Assembly: GCF_003946445.1 (NCBI RefSeq)
Contig: NZ_RHOF01000018.1
Location: forward strand, 1-64,000
DNA: 64,000 nt
Source of the DNA: Loigolactobacillus jiayinensis
GTDB taxonomy: Bacteria > Bacillota > Bacilli > Lactobacillales > Lactobacillaceae
Direction: 5' to 3'
The position numbers and the translations under genes were made by a program. Of the stretch, positions 50,157-59,645 are shown one piece after another; within the stretch, counting starts at the first letter, position 1; every line of letters starts with the position of its first letter. The notes below the pieces were generated by a model. The model was given only the letters and a program-made list of their open reading frames with translations, had not been told where the DNA came from and did not search any database.

Positions 50157-50192
50157 AGCAGGTTCCCGTGATGGGAGCCTGCTTTATTTGTT
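50148..50192. terminator. Bidirectional terminator overlapping two stop codons
   Basis: AACAAATAAAGCAGG (50148-50162) pairs with its perfect complement (50178-50192), and TCCC with GGGA inside. Both converging stop codons lie in the stem: the lipid kinase and RecD2 each end in Asn-Lys-stop read from the same palindrome. Confidence 0.9.
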
Positions 50193-52709
50193 AGCCGCGG
50201 CAAAATCCTTTGGCTTAAGCCCAGCCATGCCAATCAGTGGATTGATCTGACCTTGTGCTACTAATTGCGGCGTTAACCGATAGTCAGTTGGCGTAGCTTC
50301 TGTAGCTTTAGCCTCCGTTACTGGCGGTGTTGTTGCGTTTGTTGTGGCCACTGGTTCAGCAGTCACAACTGCTGCTTCTGGTGTATAGGTGGCTACTTTA
50401 TCCTCAATCTTAGCTGGTTGTTCATCAGGTTCAAAGGTTGCCTGAATGCGCTGCGTCAGTGTCGTTTTCCGATTGATCGACTCTCGTTGGACACTATCGC
50501 TAAAGGCCTGCTTTTCCCCGAGTAAAATCAGCAATTTTTCCGCACGTGTCACTGCCGTATAAAGTAAATTACGTTGTAACATCCGCTGATATTGGTGCAC
50601 CATCGGTAAAATAACCAGCTTAAACTCGCTACCCTGTGCCTTATGGATCGACGTACAAAATGCTAAGGTAATTTTCGCCCAGTCAGACTTACCGTAAGTC
50701 ACTTCAGTCGCATCAAAACGAATCGTCATTTGATCTGTGTGATCGACGTTGCCCTTATCCTTAGCCAACTGAATACTGACGATTTCACCAATATCACCAT
50801 TAAAGACATTCTGCTCTGGACTGTTAACTAAGTGCAGCACCTTATCGCCAATCCGGAACTTTTGATTATGAAATTCAATCGTTTTAGTTTTGGCCGATTT
50901 AGGTGGGTTTAGGATTTGCTGCACTTCAACGTTTAAGCGGTCAATACCCGCAGCACCGCGATACATTGGCGCTAAGACCTGGATATCCTGCGCAGTAAAG
51001 CCCTTTTTTTGTGCTTTAGTTACCACTTGTGCAATCACCGATTCAACTTGGTAAGCGTTGCAGGCAATAAACGATCGATCAACTTTATTCTCGTTAAAAT
51101 CAGCTGGTAATTGACCTTCTTTGATAGCATGTGCCAATGGAATAATTGATGACTCACCATCTTGCCGATAAATTTCAGTTAGCTCATGTTGGGGCAGTCC
51201 TTTACTCCGTAATAAATCATAGAACACTTGACCAGGCCCAACTGATGGTAATTGATCCTTATCACCAACTAGCACGACTTGCATCGAACTGGGAACGGCC
51301 TGAATCAACATTTTAAATAAATACGTATCCACCATCGACATTTCGTCAATAATCAATAAGCCGCCCTCCAACTCCTTAGTTGCCACAGTTGGCGTACTTT
51401 CACGGCCAGTTAAGCCTAAGAGCCGGTGAATCGTACTGGCCGGGATGTCAGTTAACTCGCTCATTCGTTTTGCCGCACGCCCAGTTGGTGCCGCCAATAA
51501 AACCGGAAAGACTTTATCCTGATCTTTATAATCTTTAGGATCCAATGACAAGCCATTAAGCTCAGCGTATAACGTAACAATGGCATTGATAATGGTCGTT
51601 TTACCCGTACCGGGGCCACCAGTTAACAAAAAGACATGGTGGGTCAAGGCCGCCTTGATGGTTGCAACTTGAGAAGCACCATAACCAATATCAAATAGCT
51701 TTTCCACACGGCGAATTTCCTTATCCAGATCGCGCTCTGGGTAAGTGATCTCATCCTCTTCATTTTCTAACCGATATAAATGCTCTGCTATCTGCCACTC
51801 AGCGCGATAAAGTGATCGTAAATAAATGCGATCCTCATCACCAACTAACTTGCCCTGATTGGCTAATTCAATAAATTGTTGGGCCACTTTATCAGGATCA
51901 ATTGCCTCATTACGACTTTCTTGAAGCAACCTTAAACTAGCACTTAACAGCGGTTGAGCCGTCGTGTAAGTGTCGCCTTCTGCCTTGGTCAACTCGGTGA
52001 TCACCTGCAAAATAGCAGCTTGAATCCGTTCTGGTGCATCCGCAGCTGAACCTTGTTGCAACGCAATATTATCAGCCTTTTTAAACCCAACGCCTTGAAT
52101 ATCGTAGACTAGCTGATAGGGATTTTCAGTCAAAACCTTCAGCGTATCTTGTTGATACCGTTCATAGATTGTATAAGCCAATTGGCTACCAAAGCCGTAA
52201 CCATTAAGGCCAATAATAATTTGATCCAAGCCATTATTGGCCATTAACGTGTCAACCAAAGCTTGGATTTTTGTTGCCGGCAAATCTAACGGTGCCAACA
52301 CGTTCGAATCCTTTAAAATTTTATCAATGGCGTCAGTGCCCAGCTCGGCCACGATTCTTTCGGCAGTTCGTTTACCAATACCCTTAAAATTATCGCCAGA
52401 CAAATAAGCGACTAAACCAGCGGCCGTGGTTGGCTTATTTAATTGATAATTAATGGCCTGAAATTGCATGCCGTACTTCGGATGAGTGACTAACTTACCA
52501 AAAAACTGATAAGTTTCCTCTTCCTTAAGTTCGCCAAAACTACCAGTCACCACAATTTCATCCTCGTGCCATTCAAAGCTGGTTTCACTAACCTTGATCA
52601 ATACAACTTGATAAAAATTAGTCGGATTATGAAAAAAGATGGCGCTCACTTTACCAATTAGATAAGGTTGCTGCTCTTCTGTAAATAGTGGTAATTCTTG
52701 TTCTGACAT
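50184..52709 (-). CDS. recD2: RecD2-type ATP-dependent DNA helicase
   Basis: RecD2 is a 5'-3' superfamily 1B helicase acting in repair without RecBC. The 841-residue protein has an N-terminal OB-like/RecD2-specific region, helix-hairpin-helix segments (FKGIGKRTAERIV near residue 112), Walker A GGPGTGKTTI (near 364), Walker B LIIDEMSMVD and the late motif FCTSIHKAQGSEF. The last 110 residues are a low-complexity Ala/Thr/Pro-rich tail ending in LIGMAGLKPKDF, a feature of lactobacillus members. It follows a TPR gene by ten bases. Confidence 0.94.
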   Translation of the reverse strand: MSEQELPLFTEEQQPYLIGKVSAIFFHNPTNFYQVVLIKVSETSFEWHEDEIVVTGSFGELKEEETYQFFGKLVTHPKYGMQFQAINYQLNKPTTAAGLVAYLSGDNFKGIGKRTAERIVAELGTDAIDKILKDSNVLAPLDLPATKIQALVDTLMANNGLDQIIIGLNGYGFGSQLAYTIYERYQQDTLKVLTENPYQLVYDIQGVGFKKADNIALQQGSAADAPERIQAAILQVITELTKAEGDTYTTAQPLLSASLRLLQESRNEAIDPDKVAQQFIELANQGKLVGDEDRIYLRSLYRAEWQIAEHLYRLENEEDEITYPERDLDKEIRRVEKLFDIGYGASQVATIKAALTHHVFLLTGGPGTGKTTIINAIVTLYAELNGLSLDPKDYKDQDKVFPVLLAAPTGRAAKRMSELTDIPASTIHRLLGLTGRESTPTVATKELEGGLLIIDEMSMVDTYLFKMLIQAVPSSMQVVLVGDKDQLPSVGPGQVFYDLLRSKGLPQHELTEIYRQDGESSIIPLAHAIKEGQLPADFNENKVDRSFIACNAYQVESVIAQVVTKAQKKGFTAQDIQVLAPMYRGAAGIDRLNVEVQQILNPPKSAKTKTIEFHNQKFRIGDKVLHLVNSPEQNVFNGDIGEIVSIQLAKDKGNVDHTDQMTIRFDATEVTYGKSDWAKITLAFCTSIHKAQGSEFKLVILPMVHQYQRMLQRNLLYTAVTRAEKLLILLGEKQAFSDSVQRESINRKTTLTQRIQATFEPDEQPAKIEDKVATYTPEAAVVTAEPVATTNATTPPVTEAKATEATPTDYRLTPQLVAQGQINPLIGMAGLKPKDFAAANK

Positions 52710-52719
52710 ACTGGAACCC

Positions 52720-53385
52720 TCATTTTTGTTGTGCTTTTAAGTAACGTTCGATATCGCTTAAGCGGTGCTTTTCTTGGGCAAAGTAAGCAGCATCCAACTG
52801 CTTCGCTTTTTCAAAATAAGCTTCATTGCTCAACCCCTGTGCCAGCCGTGCCAAACCAACTTTAAAATTAGCCGCTGCACTTTTAGGCTCTTGGGTTAAA
52901 ACCTGACCATAATAAGTTGCCGCATGGCTGAAATCACCTAACGCCAAAAATAAATCGCCGACTAACAAATTAACGTCGGTTCGTTGTGGCTCATGCTGTT
53001 GCGCCGTAACGGCAAAGGCTAAGGCGTGCGCATAGTCTTGCTGCGCATAGTAAGTTGATGCTAACATATAAAGTTTATCATTTTCTAATCGTGGAAGCGT
53101 AACTTGCTGAAACTGAGTCAATGCCTTAGCGTAGTCGCCAGCAGCATAATAAGTCGTCCCTAGACTGTAAAGGAGATCTTGATTGTCCGGAAAGCGCACC
53201 AATGCACTTTGTAACAATTTTTCTGCTTGCTGCGTATCTTTTAACGCATTTAAATAAGCCGCTAATTCTAAATAATTATCCAACTGAGCCGGTGTTTTTT
53301 CAATGGCAGCGACCAATACTTTAACCGCGCCTTGCTTGTCACCTTTAGCCCATAAATCTTTACTTGTTTTTTGCAAAATAATCAC
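52720..53385 (-). CDS. Tetratricopeptide repeat protein
   Basis: A 221-residue protein made of five or so TPR units (for example NQDLLYSLGTTYYAAGDYAKAL near residue 70, shown in part, and LLVGDLFLALGDFSHAATYYG). No signal peptide or membrane segment. TPR proteins upstream of recD2 are usual in lactobacilli; the role is not known. Its start directly follows the stop of the phosphatase gene, so the three genes form one operon. Confidence 0.88.
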   Translation of the reverse strand: MIILQKTSKDLWAKGDKQGAVKVLVAAIEKTPAQLDNYLELAAYLNALKDTQQAEKLLQSALVRFPDNQDLLYSLGTTYYAAGDYAKALTQFQQVTLPRLENDKLYMLASTYYAQQDYAHALAFAVTAQQHEPQRTDVNLLVGDLFLALGDFSHAATYYGQVLTQEPKSAAANFKVGLARLAQGLSNEAYFEKAKQLDAAYFAQEKHRLSDIERYLKAQQK

Positions 53386-54048
53386 CTAAATCGTATCAGT
53401 TTCGTCCAATTTTTTACTTAGAAAATGGGTATCGTTCCATTTTAATAGTTGGTAAGTAGCCCCTGCATCCTTAGTTTCAACAGTGGTTGCATTGGTGTTC
53501 GATAGGCCACCACGCTTACGAATATCAGCTAATGGTGTATCTAGTAACGACTGGATCAGCGCGGTTAAGGCGGCACCATGACTAACAATAATATATTGTC
53601 CGTTGCCGCTATCTTGCGCCACGATTTCTTTGATCGCTGGCTGCATTCGTGCAATTAATTGGGGAAAAGATTCGCCGTTGATTGCTGTTGGATCATATTG
53701 TGCCGGGGCATGGCGGAAGCTATATAATTCCTGCGGATAACGTTTCGCTACCTCAGTGAACTTCATGCCTTCCATTTTGCCTAAATTAAACTCACGTAAA
53801 CGTTCATCAATCACCACGGGAATATTGCCCGGTAACCGATCTTCTAGCGCTAAAGCCGTTGTTTTAGCCCGATTTAACGGACTACTATAGATGCGATTAA
53901 ATTGTAACGGCCGCAAAAATTCAGCCAGATCATCGATTTCACGATAACTTTCAGCTAACAATGGTGAATCACCATTAGCGCCTTGATAACGTCCTTCTAA
54001 GTTCCACTTAGTTTTACCATGTCGTACAAAAAATAATTTAGTCACCAC
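53386..54048 (-). CDS. Histidine phosphatase family protein
   Basis: A 220-residue phosphoglycerate-mutase-like phosphatase. The phosphohistidine motif is FVRHGKTKWNLEGRYQG near residue 7, and the second histidine is in IIVSHGAALTAL near residue 152. Annotated members are broad phosphatases or GpmB-like; the substrate is unknown. It is the first gene of the operon with TPR and recD2. The family motif of glycolytic PGM is absent. Confidence 0.92.
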   Translation of the reverse strand: MVTKLFFVRHGKTKWNLEGRYQGANGDSPLLAESYREIDDLAEFLRPLQFNRIYSSPLNRAKTTALALEDRLPGNIPVVIDERLREFNLGKMEGMKFTEVAKRYPQELYSFRHAPAQYDPTAINGESFPQLIARMQPAIKEIVAQDSGNGQYIIVSHGAALTALIQSLLDTPLADIRKRGGLSNTNATTVETKDAGATYQLLKWNDTHFLSKKLDETDTI

Positions 54049-54123
54049 AACTGATCCTCTTTCCCATACCTTTGTTACTATTATGCGGAAAAGTCAGCAG
54101 AAATTCAAGCGACTACGCCAAAC

Positions 54124-54151
54124 AAAAAAGCTGGCCGCAGCCAACTTTTTT
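54124..54151 (-). terminator. Intrinsic terminator of mnmA
   Basis: AAAAAG and TGGC pair with GCCA and CTTTTT with a CGCA loop; six T follow on the minus strand. It overlaps the end of mnmA. Confidence 0.8.
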
Positions 54152-54153
54152 AC

Positions 54154-55293
<1,140 letters not shown>

Positions 55294-55400
55294 TCAAATA
55301 GATTCTGAAAATCCACGATTTGAAGGTCGCGTAATTCAGTACTTATCATTATATCAAGCCACTAGCAGAATACAAGTTAACTGACCACTCGCATTTTTTT

Positions 55401-55640
55401 AAAAAAAGAACTACGCCATAAATTCACGGTTCTCTCTGATATTTGGCTGTCCTATTAGCTCGTAGGCAGAGTTAGTTTGGTTCCATTCCGGCGCTGGCGT
55501 ATGGAACGCGTGCGACTTGAACTTGGCGGTCTTTGCCGTAGTTCAATCGACAACGGAAAGCACGTTCTACTTAGCAGCTAAGTACTAGTTGCTGATGCTT
55601 GTTAAATTTAGTTGTTAAAAACGAGCGACAGTGGCACGTT
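55401..55640 (-). ncRNA. Structured repeat unit A, 3' copy, candidate RNA
   Basis: On the minus strand the unit begins with CACTGTCGCTCGTT (55633-55620), passes through a helix with arms AGUAC and GUGCU (one U-G pair), then the hairpin TTGAACT/AGTTCAA (55517-55523 with 55540-55546), and hairpin GTTCCAT/ATGGAAC (55480-55486 with 55501-55507). It ends in a module shared with 13.5 kb and a weak hairpin AGAAC/GTTCT followed by seven T (55401-55407). No reading frame with a ribosome binding site. Strand and RNA nature are inference from base-pair conservation with unit B. Confidence 0.55.
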
Positions 55641-55872
55641 GGCAAGCTAATTTTCTTTTCCAATTAAAACCCAATCGGAAAAGAAAATGGATCTTGCCAG
55701 CCGCGCATGGTACTAGGCGACCACGGTCACCAAGTACCATCGACACAGCTGCGACTTGGACTTGCCGTACTTCGGCAATAGTCCAATCGACAACGGGAAG
55801 CACGTTCTATTTGGCGAATAAGTGCTAAATTTAATACTTGCTAAACAGTGTTGGGAAGAACGAGCGACAGTG
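55640..55872 (-). ncRNA. Structured repeat unit B, 5' copy, candidate RNA
   Basis: Diverged tandem copy of unit A, offset by 239 to 240 bases. Identical blocks are AACGAGCGACAGTG (55859-55872), a 26-base block at 55784-55809 with two differences, and TGCGACTTG (55750-55758). The hairpin is TTGGACT/AGTCCAA (55756-55762 with 55780-55786), a compensatory change from unit A. Next are ATGGTACT/AGTACCAT (55707-55714 with 55733-55740) and a long hairpin with 7 and 12 pairs (55640-55699). A further hairpin AACGC/GCGTT lies at 55875-55909. No clear promoter was found upstream. Confidence 0.55.
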
Positions 55873-56011
55873 ATAACGCCAGCACCTCCATTCCACCTTT
55901 GGCAGCGTTTGAGCATTATTTCGTGAATTAGATTGAACGTTTAGGTGGCTCAATTAGGATCAGCCGGCAGTTATAGTGATTCGTAGTTTTAAAATAGGTT
56001 ATATGCACATA

Positions 56012-56055
56012 AAAACACCGATAAAACAGTTTTCTGCCTGTTTTATCGGTGTTTT
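56012..56055. terminator. Strong bidirectional terminator
   Basis: AAAACACCGATAAAACAG (56012-56029) and its perfect complement (56038-56055) form an 18-pair stem with an eight-base loop; T runs occur on both strands. On the minus strand it would end iscS-DUF1831 read-through and the small transcription unit at 56.2 kb, and isolate the structured units. Confidence 0.92.
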
Positions 56056-56170
56056 GTATTCTGATTACCACTAACTTTGCCACTTAAAAGATCAATAGAT
56101 GAACGTTCATTGCCTACTGGAATGGAAGCTAGCTCTGCTTACAACCAAATTGCCGCAGCTTTAAATAGTC

Positions 56171-56260
56171 CTAATTTGCAATCCAAGCGACCTCATCATG
56201 TTGATAAACCCACTTAAGATCATGATAACTAGTCACCAATAACCAAACCAACTTTTTCAT
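56171..56260 (-). CDS. Possible 29-residue small protein
   Basis: A minus-strand frame from ATG 56260 to TAG 56171, preceded by AAAGGTGG with a seven-base spacing and by a promoter about 30 bases further up. The product begins MKKLVWLLVTSYHDL, with a basic start, a hydrophobic stretch of about eight residues and then aromatic and charged residues. The hydrophobic part is too short for a membrane helix. It is not a family I recognise; it could also be a remnant. A terminator follows at 56055. Confidence 0.35.
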   Translation of the reverse strand: MKKLVWLLVTSYHDLKWVYQHDEVAWIAN

Positions 56261-56289
56261 GTTTAACCCACCTTTATTTATTTAAATTT

Positions 56290-56317
56290 AGTGTAAGCTA
56301 AATTCTAATAAATTCAA
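56290..56317 (-). promoter_or_regulatory. Promoter before the small frame at 56.2 kb
   Basis: Minus-strand TTGAAT (56317-56312), 16-base spacer, TACACT (56295-56290), about 30 bases before the ATG at 56260. Confidence 0.5.
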
Positions 56318-56330
56318 GTGAATTTACTCA

Positions 56331-56672
56331 TTATTTTTTAATTAAAATTTCACGACTAACTAAGTTTTCAATTAAAAAATCAAATTGTGTGATCTGTTCT
56401 GTTTTAGCTGGTTGTTTAAAAATATCGACAGCTTGTAAGCCATTGGCCGTTGTAATCGACATTTTTAAGTTCTTTAAATCTTTAGCGACAGTTACTTTAA
56501 GCTTGAACGCTTGGTTATACGGTGAATTGGGATCTAGTGGCCGTTCCAATTGAAAGTTACCGCCCCGTGTTTCAACAAAACCCACATCTTTCAACGTATA
56601 TTTTTTAACGTTCTGACTTAGCGCAAATGTTGTTGTGCTCCCTTTAACGGTTGCTGTTGCCGCAAATGCCAT
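56331..56672 (-). CDS. DUF1831 family protein
   Basis: A 113-residue protein of the DUF1831 family, which is restricted to lactic acid bacteria and is nearly always next to the cysteine desulfurase and mnmA. The segments KKYTLKDVGFVETRGGNFQ (near residue 24) and YNQAFKLKVTVAKDLK are visible. It lies 24 bases after iscS and is probably cotranscribed. A link to sulfur transfer is inference from neighbours. Confidence 0.9.
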   Translation of the reverse strand: MAFAATATVKGSTTTFALSQNVKKYTLKDVGFVETRGGNFQLERPLDPNSPYNQAFKLKVTVAKDLKNLKMSITTANGLQAVDIFKQPAKTEQITQFDFLIENLVSREILIKK

Positions 56673-56696
56673 TTTGACCCACTCCTATCCTTGTAC

Positions 56697-57857
56697 TTAA
56701 ATTTTAACTGTTTTTTTGACCCGTTTAACAATCGTAGTCAATGCAGCAACAAATTGATCAATATCAGCTGCTGTATTATCTTTACCAAAGCTGATACGAA
56801 TCGATTCCTCAATCCGTGGGCTATCCTTACCGTACATCGCTGTTAAAACGTGGGAAGGTTCTAAGCTGCCAGCCGTACAAGCTGAACCACCAGAAATAGC
56901 GAAACCAGCTAGATCGAGGTTCATTTGTAAAACGTAAGTGGATATCCCTTTAATCCAAATGTTGAGTACATGCTGTAAGTTATTAGCACTTAATTCGCCA
57001 TTAACCGCAAAGTCAATGCCGTTAGCCGTCAATCCAGCTAACAATTGTTGCTTAAAACCAGCATACCGTTGCTGGCGTGCTTCCTTTTCAGCCGGTGTAT
57101 CTAATTCAACCGCTTTAGCAAAACCAGCAATAGCGGGAATATTCTCCGTCCCAGCGCGGCGTTTGTCTTCTTGATCGCCACCTTTGATGAAGCTAGGAAA
57201 GTTGATACGTTGGCGGCGGTAGAGGAAGCCTAAGAATTTAGGTCCATTTAATTTATGTGCAGAAACGGACAACAAATCAATATGATCACGCTGAACGTCA
57301 ATGTCCAGTAAGCCATATGCTTGAACGGCATCCGTGTGGAACCAAGCTTGGTGATCTTTTAACAATTCACCAATTTCATGGATCGGCATATGACTGCCAA
57401 CCTCATTATTACCCATCATGATCGACACTAGAATTGTATCATCACGCAGGGCTGCTTTAAAATCAGCTAACGAAATCAGCCCGTGCTCATCCACTGGCAA
57501 ATAGGTTACTTCAAAACCTTGCGTTTCCAAAAATTGTAGTGGCTTTAAGACTGCCTCGTGTTCAATCGTTGTCGTAATAATGTGTTTACCTAAGCGCTGC
57601 CGCTGCAAGGCTGTCTGCATAATTGCAGTGTTATCACCTTCCGTACCACCGCTAGTAAAGACGATTTCATCTTCCTTAGCGTTGATACTTTGGGCAAGCG
57701 TTTTGCGGCTGGCATCCAATACTTGACGTGCTTGCCGACCAAAATAGTGAATATTGGAAGCATTACCGAAATTTTGCTGCATTTGTTCGGTCATCACCGC
57801 GATAACCGCTGGATCCATCGGGGTTGTTGCCGCATTATCTAAATAAGTGTGTGTCAT
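56697..57857 (-). CDS. iscS: Cysteine desulfurase
   Basis: A 386-residue PLP enzyme that releases sulfur from cysteine for tRNA thiolation and other uses. It begins THTYLDNAATTPMD, has the PLP lysine in SVSAHKLNGPKF (near residue 200) and the catalytic cysteine in SGGSACTAGSLEPSH (near residue 325). With DUF1831 and the nearby mnmA it probably forms the 2-thiouridine sulfur route. No isc or suf scaffold genes are in this window. Confidence 0.95.
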   Translation of the reverse strand: MTHTYLDNAATTPMDPAVIAVMTEQMQQNFGNASNIHYFGRQARQVLDASRKTLAQSINAKEDEIVFTSGGTEGDNTAIMQTALQRQRLGKHIITTTIEHEAVLKPLQFLETQGFEVTYLPVDEHGLISLADFKAALRDDTILVSIMMGNNEVGSHMPIHEIGELLKDHQAWFHTDAVQAYGLLDIDVQRDHIDLLSVSAHKLNGPKFLGFLYRRQRINFPSFIKGGDQEDKRRAGTENIPAIAGFAKAVELDTPAEKEARQQRYAGFKQQLLAGLTANGIDFAVNGELSANNLQHVLNIWIKGISTYVLQMNLDLAGFAISGGSACTAGSLEPSHVLTAMYGKDSPRIEESIRISFGKDNTAADIDQFVAALTTIVKRVKKTVKI

Positions 57858-57928
57858 GATTTATTCCCTTCTTGTAAAAAGTAAGTAATCTTAGTTTAGC
57901 ACAATTTACAAGCTAGACAACGAATTGG

Positions 57929-58621
57929 CTAGGCCAGATCCGCCAATAAAGCTAAAATCATTGCGGCTGAATATTGGCCCGCCTCAACAACAAAATCATC
58001 AAAAATAACGCCAGCGTCTTCGTCCCCAACATCACTCATAGCACGTAACACCACAAAAGGCACATTAAATTGCGTGGCTACTTGACCAATCGCAGCACCT
58101 TCCATTTCACTAGCCAAAGCATCAGGAAAATTAGCTAGAATCTTGGCACTAGCTGCGTGGCTAGAAATAAACTGATCACCGGAAACAATTAAACCAGTGC
58201 GTGACGCCAAATTAACCGCAGCAGAAGCGCGTTGCACGCGGGCGACCCATTTTGCGTCAGCTTTAAACCGTGCTGGCTGTTGTGGTAATTGCCCTAGTGC
58301 GTACCCAAAGGCGGTGGCGTCAACATCATGATAAGCGACTTCACTGGAGACAACCACATCCCCGATTTTTAAGCCACTGCCAATGCCACCAGCAGAGCCG
58401 GTATTCAACACAACATCTGGCGTATACCGTGATAACAATAAGCCAGTCGTCATCCCTGCTTGCACCTTACCAATGCCAGAACGAACTAAAATCACGGTTT
58501 GGCCACTGATCGTTCCTTGATAGAAATCAACCCCAGCAATTTTTTCTTGGGTCAAGTCACTCATTTTAGATTGTAATAAGCGGATTTCCTCTTCCATTGC
58601 ACCAACGATACCAATTTTCAC
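57929..58621 (-). CDS. mtnN: 5'-methylthioadenosine/S-adenosylhomocysteine nucleosidase
   Basis: MtnN splits methylthioadenosine and S-adenosylhomocysteine, the step that precedes LuxS in SAM recycling. The GTG at 58621 follows GAGGAG and gives 230 residues beginning VKIGIVGAMEEEI read as Met. It has NTGSAGGIG near residue 75 and SEMEGAAIGQVA near residue 170 and AMSDVGDE near 193. It follows the small membrane protein gene by 24 bases. Confidence 0.95.
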   Translation of the reverse strand: MKIGIVGAMEEEIRLLQSKMSDLTQEKIAGVDFYQGTISGQTVILVRSGIGKVQAGMTTGLLLSRYTPDVVLNTGSAGGIGSGLKIGDVVVSSEVAYHDVDATAFGYALGQLPQQPARFKADAKWVARVQRASAAVNLASRTGLIVSGDQFISSHAASAKILANFPDALASEMEGAAIGQVATQFNVPFVVLRAMSDVGDEDAGVIFDDFVVEAGQYSAAMILALLADLA

Positions 58622-58645
58622 AAAAAACACTCCTCAAATATATTA

Positions 58646-58897
58646 TTAAACAAAAAATAAAACCAGATAAACCAATACGATCAAAACAACAACAATACCG
58701 ATTGACCAATTTAAACGTTTTTTTAATTGCGGACTCGCAATGGTTTCTTCGCCACCACTGTCGCCATGCGTTCGGTGCCGACTCGGCTGGTTGGCCTCAC
58801 GTCGGCGTAAAGGTTCAGTCGCTTTAGTCGATTCCGCCTGTTGCGTCTGCTGCTGCCGGTAAGCTGCTCGGCTTAATGGTTTTTCTTCTTTTGTCAT
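58646..58897 (-). CDS. Small tail-anchored membrane protein, unknown function
   Basis: The 83-residue protein has a charged, Gln/Glu/Arg-rich disordered part (residues 1-57) and a single C-terminal membrane segment (about 62-82, rich in V, L and I), so it is probably tail-anchored with the N-terminus in the cytoplasm. It lies between the NUDIX gene (adjacent) and mtnN, a position it seems to share with other lactobacilli by memory. No known domain. Confidence 0.75.
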   Translation of the reverse strand: MTKEEKPLSRAAYRQQQTQQAESTKATEPLRRREANQPSRHRTHGDSGGEETIASPQLKKRLNWSIGIVVVLIVLVYLVLFFV

Positions 58898-59449
58898 TTA
58901 ATCACGTTCCTTTAATCCTGCCTGCCAAAATTGCACGGCAATCAATGTTTTCGCGTCACAAATAACGCCAGCTTTAATTTGCGCTTGAGCTTGCGCCAAA
59001 GTTAACTCATGTAGCTGCAAGAATTCATCATCATCTAACGCCAACCGCGTTGTTACCGGCTGAATGTCAGTCGCACGATAGAGCCACATTTGCTCATCAG
59101 CAAAACCCGGTGATGAATAAAACTTAGCTTGCAGTGTTAACAGTTGTGCCGTGTAACCTGCTTCTTCATTTAATTCACGCCAAGCGGTTGCTTCTGGATT
59201 AGCATCGCGCGCATCAATTTTACCAGCTGGGACTTCTAAAGTCACTTGCTGAAGCGGCTGACGCCATTGTTCAACAAAAACCATTCGTTGATCCGTAGTC
59301 AGTGCCATAATAGCTGCTGCTCCGGGATGGCGCACAATCTCGCGCTGCGCTTTTTGACCATTAGGTAACGCCACGGTCTCTAAATCTAAATCAATGACTG
59401 CACCATGATAAATGTGCTGATTTTGTAATCTTTTTTCCGCAAATTCCAT
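58898..59449 (-). CDS. nudF: NUDIX hydrolase, ADP-ribose pyrophosphatase type
   Basis: It hydrolyses ADP-ribose or related nucleoside diphosphates. I choose ATG 59449, seven bases after GGAGG, giving 183 residues beginning MEFAEKRLQNQ; the ATG at 59455 is too near the ribosome binding site. The Nudix box appears as AGKIDARDANPEATAWRELN and then EEAGY (near residues 78-102), with REL..EE intact, and the upstream VEQWRQP is typical of ADPRases. First gene of nudF-small protein-mtnN. Confidence 0.92.
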   Translation of the reverse strand: MEFAEKRLQNQHIYHGAVIDLDLETVALPNGQKAQREIVRHPGAAAIMALTTDQRMVFVEQWRQPLQQVTLEVPAGKIDARDANPEATAWRELNEEAGYTAQLLTLQAKFYSSPGFADEQMWLYRATDIQPVTTRLALDDDEFLQLHELTLAQAQAQIKAGVICDAKTLIAVQFWQAGLKERD

Positions 59450-59596
59450 GATCATGCCTCCATCTTTTCGCAAGCCAATTACTGCACTATTTTATGATAC
59501 CGGTAATAATTTAGAAATTCAAATACAATTACAATAATCAGTAATTCGATTTACGATAATTTCAAACTTTAGACGTAGCTGTTAGGAATTTGTCTG

Positions 59597-59605
59597 TGGT
59601 AGAAT
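59597..59605 (+). promoter_or_regulatory. Extended -10 promoter of the xpaC-telA operon
   Basis: TGG followed by TAGAAT (59600-59605); the -35 region is weak. Confidence 0.5.
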
Positions 59606-59645
59606 GAAGCTACAAACCTAAACGGATTGAATGGAGTTGACAATA

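Noticed and set aside
55401-55440. T-box antiterminator in front of mnmA
   Set aside because: The segment AGAGAACCGTGAA slightly recalls the T-box, but the AGGGTGGNACCGCG core is absent, no specifier stem is visible, and mnmA is not a usual T-box target.
55622-55872. CRISPR-like repeat
   Set aside because: Only two long diverged units, no short identical repeats or regular spacers, and no cas genes in the window.
56065-56217. Plus-strand open stretch of 50 codons containing GMEASSAYNQIAAALNSP
   Set aside because: It looks somewhat protein-like and could be a remnant C-terminus. However, it has no ribosome binding site, no upstream continuation and no recognised family, so it is not listed as a gene.
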